From the NCBI GenBank assembly GCA_963556255.1, contig OY744604.1:72642279-72706278 (forward strand): a DNA stretch of 64,000 bases. The letters are read 5' to 3'. Both the position numbers and the translations under genes were made by a program. The notes below the pieces were generated by a model that worked only from the letters and a program-made list of their open reading frames with translations, was not told where the DNA came from and ran no database searches. The stretch's first letter is position 1; each line of letters opens with the position of its first letter. Below, one piece after another: positions 39,048-64,000 of this stretch. The DNA is from Allolobophora icterica (Eukaryota; Annelida; Clitellata; Crassiclitellata; Lumbricidae).

Positions 39048-40746
39048 TCAGGCCGGGGCCGACGATGAGTCCTCAACTTGACGTCTCCAAGTTTCTCTGT
39101 TCCGGATTTTTTCTATTGCCTCTCTCATATTCAAGTTCATTTTCTCTAGATCCTCTCGTATGTTATCCATCCATGTTTTTTGCTGTCTTCCTCGACTTCT
39201 GGTTCCCTCCACGTATCCGTGCAGTGCCGCAGCTGGGAGTCTGTTGTTGTCCATTCTCATCACATGTCCCAGCCACGACAGTCTTTTCTTCCTGATTTTG
39301 TCGATGACTGTTTCTTTTTGTCCCAACTCTCTTCTAGTCACCTCATTTCTAATCCTATCTCTTCTGCTTCTGCCTTTTATTCTTCTCAGCCAGTTCATTT
39401 CTGCCACCAACAATCTTCTCTCATCCTCCTTTCGCAGGCACCAGCATTCTGAGCCATATAGCAGCACTGGGATGACGAAAGTCTCGTATAATTTCATCTT
39501 AGTTCTCGTTGATATTCCCTTGTCCTTCCAGATCCTGTATAGTTTACCGAACATCGCGCCGGCGAGAATAGTTCTCCTCTTGATGTCTTTGGTGCATCTT
39601 CCATCCTCTGTTATAAGCCCTCCTAGATACACAAATTCTGTCACCTGTTCTATTTCATCCTCTCCCAGTCTGATGTCCAGCTCTTCATGCGTCTTCCCCA
39701 CTATCATCGTCTTGGTCTTTTGAGCGTTGATCTTGAGTCCCAGTCTCTTGCTGCTTGTATCCACTTTATTTGTCAGTTCCTGTAGCTGCGTTTTACTCTC
39801 TGCTACGAGGTCTATGTCATCCGCGAATCTGAGATTATTCAGTATCCGCCCTCTCAATATTATCCCCTCTTCAGTGTCTCCCAGTGCAAGACGCATCACA
39901 GCCTCCAGGATCAAATTGAAGAGGTCCGGTGACAGTCCGCAGCCCTGTCTTACCCCCACAGCCGTTCTGAACCACTCTGTCAGCTCTCCGTCCACTCTCA
40001 CTGCACTGACTGATTTACTATACAGGTCCTCTAATAGCTCCACCATTTTCTCTGACACTCCAAAATTCCTCAGTACTTGCCATAGTCCCTCTTGCCATAC
40101 ACTGTCGAAGGCCTGTCTGAAGTCTATGAAATTGTTGTATAGCACCCTGTTCTTTTCAAAGTATTGCTCATAGTTGTCGCACCACAAACAGTTGGTCTAT
40201 CGTACTTCTCCCAGCTCTAAAACCTGCTTGCTCTTCTGCTACCACTTCCTCCACATGCTTCCTTAGCCGTTGCTGCAATATCTTGGTATACACCTTTCCT
40301 GGGCTGCTCAGCAGACTAATTCCTCTGTAATTTCCACATTCCGCAGTGTCCCCTTTCTTGTGGATCGGTACTATTATCGCTCTTCCCCAGTCCTCTGGGC
40401 AGCTCCCTTCCTGGTATATTTTGTTGCATAGTGTATGCAACATTTCCGTTGAACACCCTTCGTTTGCCTGTATCATCTCGGTCGTGATATTATCTTCTCC
40501 CGGGCTTTTCTTCCTCTTTAGGCTCCTTATGGCCCACGTCACCTCTTCTCTAAGTATGTCTTCCATTTCCTCATGTCCGTTACAAGTTGGTATCTCCGAT
40601 AGTACAGTAGTATCCACCGGGTTCTGTTCGTTGTACAGGTTTTCGTAGTACTGCTTCCATCGCTTCTTGATTTCCTCTTTGCTCTCTAGTGCATTACCTT
40701 GGCAGTCTCTAACCATTGAAAGCCTTGTCCTGGTCGTGCCCCCCAA
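39048..40746 (-). pseudogene. LINE reverse transcriptase, frameshifted
   Basis: The first frame (40746 to 40168) has SPGEDNITTEMIQ, PIHKKGD, NYRGISLL and EEQAGFRAGRSTIDQLF. The second (40187 to 39048) has motif A FIDFRQAFDSVW, motif B GVRQGCGLSPDLFN, motif C FADDIDL, and VTEFVYLGGLIT. It ends with GHVMRMD and WRRQVEDSSSAPA. The catalytic aspartates are present, but a small indel near 40170-40187 shifts the frame between the fingers and motif A. The copy cannot make a full enzyme. Confidence 0.9.
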
Positions 40747-40749
40747 AGT

Positions 40750-41212
40750 CCTACCTGCACCTCACCGCGGTGGGGGGGTGAACAGCTAAGTAGGGGATTG
40801 CCCGGTGGGGCTATGCCATCAGTGGTGAAAGTCCAGTGGTGAAAGCCCTGGACTGAAGGACCACCTTGGGCGACTCGCGAGGTGGACAGGCTCACCGGGA
40901 ACCCCGAAAATAGCTGGCCAACGCAGGAGGCAGGTGTTGGAAGGACACCTGAGGGCGCATGAGGCCATAACTGGCCCACCGGCTTCCTTACCCTGCCAGA
41001 AGAGGATTGGTCACCATCTGGTAAAAAGACCAAGAAACCTTAATATGACTATGTACCTAAACAGAAAAGTGGGCAACGACGTAAACGGGGCTCCCCGTCA
41101 ATGGAGGGGGAGTGTCGCGTCCGGCAGGAGTGGGGTGGACGGGGCCATTCAGGTCGTAAACAAGAGAAATCCCTGTACCAAGAAAGATCTTTTTTTCGGC
41201 TGTCAAAAACGG
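40750..41212 (+). other. GC-rich 5' UTR of the inverted LINE
   Basis: It begins near CAAAGTCCTACCTGCACC, has CACCGCGGTGGGGGGGTGAAC and is rich in GGTGG/CCACC pairs likely to fold. It precedes the endonuclease Met at 41213 and represents the LINE 5' end. Confidence 0.6.
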
Positions 41213-41827
41213 ATGCACGTAGGAACGTGGAATGTAAGAACACTTTACGCGACCGGGCAACTAGATATACTGCTGCACCAGATGAAGAGCACCAGATGGA
41301 GTATACTGGGGCTGTCGGAGGTGAGATGGACTGGTGAGGGAGAAATGGACAAAGACGGATATAAGATTATATACTCAGGAAGAAAGGACGGCAAACATCA
41401 GGAGGGAGTGGCATTGATAATGAAAAGAGAGGCGGCCAGAGCACTTCTTGGATACAGAACAGTCAGCTCTAGAATAATAAAAGCAAGATTCAGAACAGCT
41501 TATGGGAAGATGTCGGTGATACAGGTATACGCCCCGACAGCGGACTCGACGGAGGAAGAGATCGAGAGTTTCTACACAGAGCTACAGGGGGTCGTCCAGG
41601 ACATACCAGACAGAGACCTGACAATAGTAATGGGCGACTTCAATGCAAAAGTAGGGAAGGAATGGAAAGAATGGGAGGGAGTAATAGGCAAGTTCGGGTA
41701 CGGGGAAGAAAATGAAAGAGGAGAAAGGCTACTTAACTTCTGCCTCAATAACAGACTTCGAGTAATGAACACAGTATTCTATCAAAAGAAGGCAAATAGA
41801 AAATGGACATGGGAGCAACAGGTGGAA
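41213..41827 (+). pseudogene. LINE apurinic-like endonuclease, C-terminally cut
   Basis: The frame encodes MHVGTWNVRTLYATG, LSEVRWTG, QVYAPTADS and MGDFNAKVG, the N, E and D-x-N motifs of the APE-type endonuclease of RTE/CFDP2-like LINEs. It stops being LINE sequence after RKWTWEQQVE at the target duplication, so the later S-D-H catalytic motif is missing. Confidence 0.88.
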
Positions 41828-41838
41828 ATCAAGGTATT

Positions 41839-42290
41839 ACCTTATCATAAAAGCCGAGTAGGATTATACCCGGATAACTAAAATCGACATATTCACCCAA
41901 GAACAAGATTTACACACTTTACGACACTAGTCACTGTAATTAAACATTTTATTTGGTTTGAAATATAAAGAACGTATAGGGAATGTTTTCTTGATTATGC
42001 GAATGAGCTAATGGCAAAAATGTAAACCACTGTTGAGAATTAAAAAGCACAGAAGCTGCTACTGCAGCAACCTAGACATTTCCAGCAATTAATTGTAGAA
42101 AATTATTAATTTTCTGTACTAGATAAGTTTTTCCGTTTACTGTGGTTATTTTGAATAGGCTTTATCTTTATCTAATAACAATGCCTATAGTTTCGAATAT
42201 AACATACTGTTGAAATTCGATACACATTGCACAATACAGTAAAGAATCAAGCAAATCATAATTGATACTAGGTTTCTAATCTCTTGCTTC
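41839..42290. other. Intergenic, AT-rich
   Basis: No gene or repeat is recognised between the LINE and the 3' end of the receptor gene. Confidence 0.5.
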
Positions 42291-42296
42291 TTTATT
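42291..42296 (-). promoter_or_regulatory. Poly(A) signal of the SRCR receptor gene
   Basis: AATAAA on the minus strand (TTTATT as printed), about 135 bases past the stop codon. Confidence 0.6.
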
Positions 42297-42429
42297 TTAC
42301 GTTTGATTAATGTTGTATCTTTCATAATTATGCATATTGTAATACAGAATCATCTCACAGTGCAAACGAAATTAATGCATACACGCAGAATTTATGGTAA
42401 AATTGTTCTTAAGAAATATGATTGTCTAA

Positions 42430-62170
<19,741 letters not shown>

Positions 62171-62189
62171 TACCTGCAGAAGATAAAAG

Positions 62190-64000
62190 AAATACTTTAG
62201 TAAAATGTAAAAAGTACGCTAGTTAAAGACTATATTAGCCAATTAGTTTTACAACGATCATTAGCACTATATTTTATGTTTACAAACCTATTCGCGAGAC
62301 GTCATGAAAAAATGAACCCTATAGTTATTGAGCACAGATTGTGCACAGGAAACGAACAAAAGTAGTCTGAGCGACAATTCTAATACCTATTAGTTTATTT
62401 CCATACAAACAACGCTTCCAGTCAGGAAAGTCTGCGTAGCCACTGTAAATCACAGATGAGACAGTCAATTATCTGAGATTTTATTAAACCATGCAACAAG
62501 ACTTCACAGTTCTCCTAACACTGGGGGATATCGGACAGTATCAACCGTCACATGACGGGCATCCTGAAATCGTAACTCTCGTCATGAAAGGAATTTGAGA
62601 AAGTCGTAAATACCAGTTGGCTAATTATACTATCAGGCAAACACATGTCCTAAACTAGTTAGCGCCTTCGTTACTAATCTAGATGGAAAATCTGACGCTA
62701 TTCGGCTAGATAAGACTTAGCCAGAATCTGTAACTCAGATTCATCTATCTGAACACAGCACACAATCATACGTTAATAATAAAATATGTGGCTGAACAGA
62801 CCCCACACAGTCAGAAACGTTGATACTCGTAAAACACGTTCAGAAGGTATTTAGCTTGTATGCGTGACAGTGTGTGTATGTGTGTCTGTGTGTGTTTGTA
62901 TGTGTGTATGTCCATAATATGTATAATTATCTGTGTATGTACACACATGAATACATACATATTTAAACTGTAGCAGGTTGTATTGGGGTGTGGAGTAGGC
63001 CTATTATTATAACAGCTTTAGGTTTAAAAATGTTCTAAGCTATCTGACATCGATCTCAGTCGGCGACGAAATTCAGTGGAAGAGATGAATAACTGGTGAA
63101 GAAAAACGATTCAAAAAGTAAGAAGACAGTATACAGTTTGTCCCCGAAATTTTGAAGAAACACCCAAAAGGGCAACAATTTTTTTCCAATTCTTTTTTGA
63201 CCAGATCAGTTCAAAAGTGTCCCGTGTCCCCCACCCGTCAAATACGATCGCCGCCAGTGATTATACATACATACATAATAGGCTTAATGAAAATGTGGGT
63301 AAAGGTCCTTACATTGATATTGCAAAGTACATTGGTATCTGGACTGACTTTTATGCAGCTGAATTTTGGACGAGTCAAAAGCTATGCAATCTATGACCGA
63401 TCCGAGTTAGAAGCTCAAGAAGGATATTCTCTTTAGCCACGAATGCAGGATGAATGCTATAATTGCTTATGACCTGCTGGCATTTTTAAACTCAGTTTTC
63501 GATCCAAACCTCGGTAGCAGGAAGTTCAGGACGATGCAAGTCTAGATAAACATAGCTGCGTTCAACTTTTAGCTGGGCAGATGTATTATCGGGACAAGTC
63601 CAAAATTATGCAATTTAAGCATGAACTTCCTCATTGACAATGTTACGAAAGTGGACAACTAATATACTCCCTCATTAATTTAGGCCTGCCATTAAAATTT
63701 AGAGGGCTAATAAACGGTCCCTTTAAAATGACATTAAATTTGCACGTGCTTATTGTTGCTAAGCTGATACTGGCTTCAATGAATTATTTTCGATGTGACA
63801 GTCGGGCAGTAGAGCTGTTGTCTATGAACCAATACTAAGGCAAACAATACAATTTTTGATACACTGCATTAGAAACTCCTTGGACGCGTAGTCTTCTTGT
63901 CAAGACTCCTTTTGCTGGGGCGGAAGCACGATCAGAGCGATCCAAAACAGAACAACATGATTAGCTATCTCAATGCAGGTTTTGGAGTTGGCAGGCTTAA
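62190..64000. other. Upstream flank of the receptor gene
   Basis: On the minus strand TTTCTTTTATCTTCTGCAG just before the ATG looks like an acceptor, so a 5' UTR exon may lie in this region. A TG-rich microsatellite occurs at about 62868-62920. A plus-strand frame at 63152-63436 has a hydrophobic stretch (KVLTLILQSTLVSGL) but resembles nothing known. No promoter could be fixed. Confidence 0.45.

Larger units (their letters stand above)
39019..41827 (-). mobile_element. RTE-like LINE with 5' inversion (twin-priming structure)
   Basis: One insertion is bounded by ATCAAGGTATT on both sides (39008-39018 and 41828-41838). On the minus strand the 3' half (reverse transcriptase to a GAAGAAGAAG-type tail) reads in sense, while the 5' half (5' UTR plus endonuclease) is inverted and reads on the plus strand. 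The junction is near 40725-40750. The outer edge of the inverted part cuts the endonuclease internally, and its inner edge is the LINE 5' end, as twin priming predicts. The region between endonuclease and reverse transcriptase is deleted. Confidence 0.88.

Noticed and set aside
39160..40648. Long plus-strand frames across 39.1-40.6 kb
   Set aside because: They are the antisense of the LINE reverse transcriptase, which shows clear motifs on the minus strand.
63152..63436. 94-codon plus-strand frame with a hydrophobic stretch
   Set aside because: It has no family match, a long non-hydrophobic N-terminus, and no splice or promoter evidence. Kept only as a remark in the flank entry.

Overview
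The window looks like nuclear DNA of a marine invertebrate deuterostome, most likely an echinoderm or a relative. This is an inference from intron-rich genes, a many-domain group A SRCR receptor, an F-box/propeller tandem pair, very frequent microsatellites, many hAT-type elements, a Helitron, non-LTR and LTR retrotransposons, and a strong excess of the palindrome TAGGCCTA. I see no prokaryotic, plasmid or CRISPR features. The species cannot be named from sequence alone.

Layout. (1) 777-15145, plus strand: the C-terminal two thirds of an M1 zinc aminopeptidase (aminopeptidase N-like) in 15 exons. The first visible exon carries the catalytic motif; the N-terminal exons lie outside the window. 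Its introns hold several hAT MITEs, SINE-like pieces, microsatellites and one perfect 31-bp inverted repeat. (2) 15.7-17.3 kb: a hAT-like element with a second hAT-like element nested in it, both with 8-bp target duplications. (3) 19.3-31.0 kb: a tandem segmental duplication whose two copies each hold a four-exon gene for an F-box plus beta-propeller-like protein (20138-23267 and 25974-29805). Comparing the copies gives empty sites for a Helitron and a hAT element found only in the second copy. (4) 32.3-41.8 kb: a transposon-rich stretch with a terminal-inverted-repeat element, a young LTR element with two 405-bp LTRs that look identical, a 5'-truncated LINE, and a second LINE with a 5' inversion (twin-priming structure) bounded by an 11-bp target duplication. 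(5) 42430-62170, minus strand: an apparently complete 24-exon gene for a type I membrane scavenger receptor, with signal peptide, ten SRCR domains, Ser/Thr-rich stalk, transmembrane segment and short cytoplasmic tail. (6) 62.2-64 kb: its upstream flank.

The host genes fit surface and ubiquitin-pathway roles: a membrane or secreted peptidase, a likely pattern-recognition or scavenger receptor, and a pair of possible SCF substrate receptors. They do not form an operon or an obvious pathway.

All exon boundaries were read by eye from GT/AG sites, reading phase and family patterns, without transcripts. I found no wholly new system. The least ordinary signals are the altered GAMEN motif in the aminopeptidase, the LTR element whose primer-binding site contains the start codon of its only ORF, the twin-primed LINE, and the TAGGCCTA excess that even forms two splice donors of the SRCR gene.
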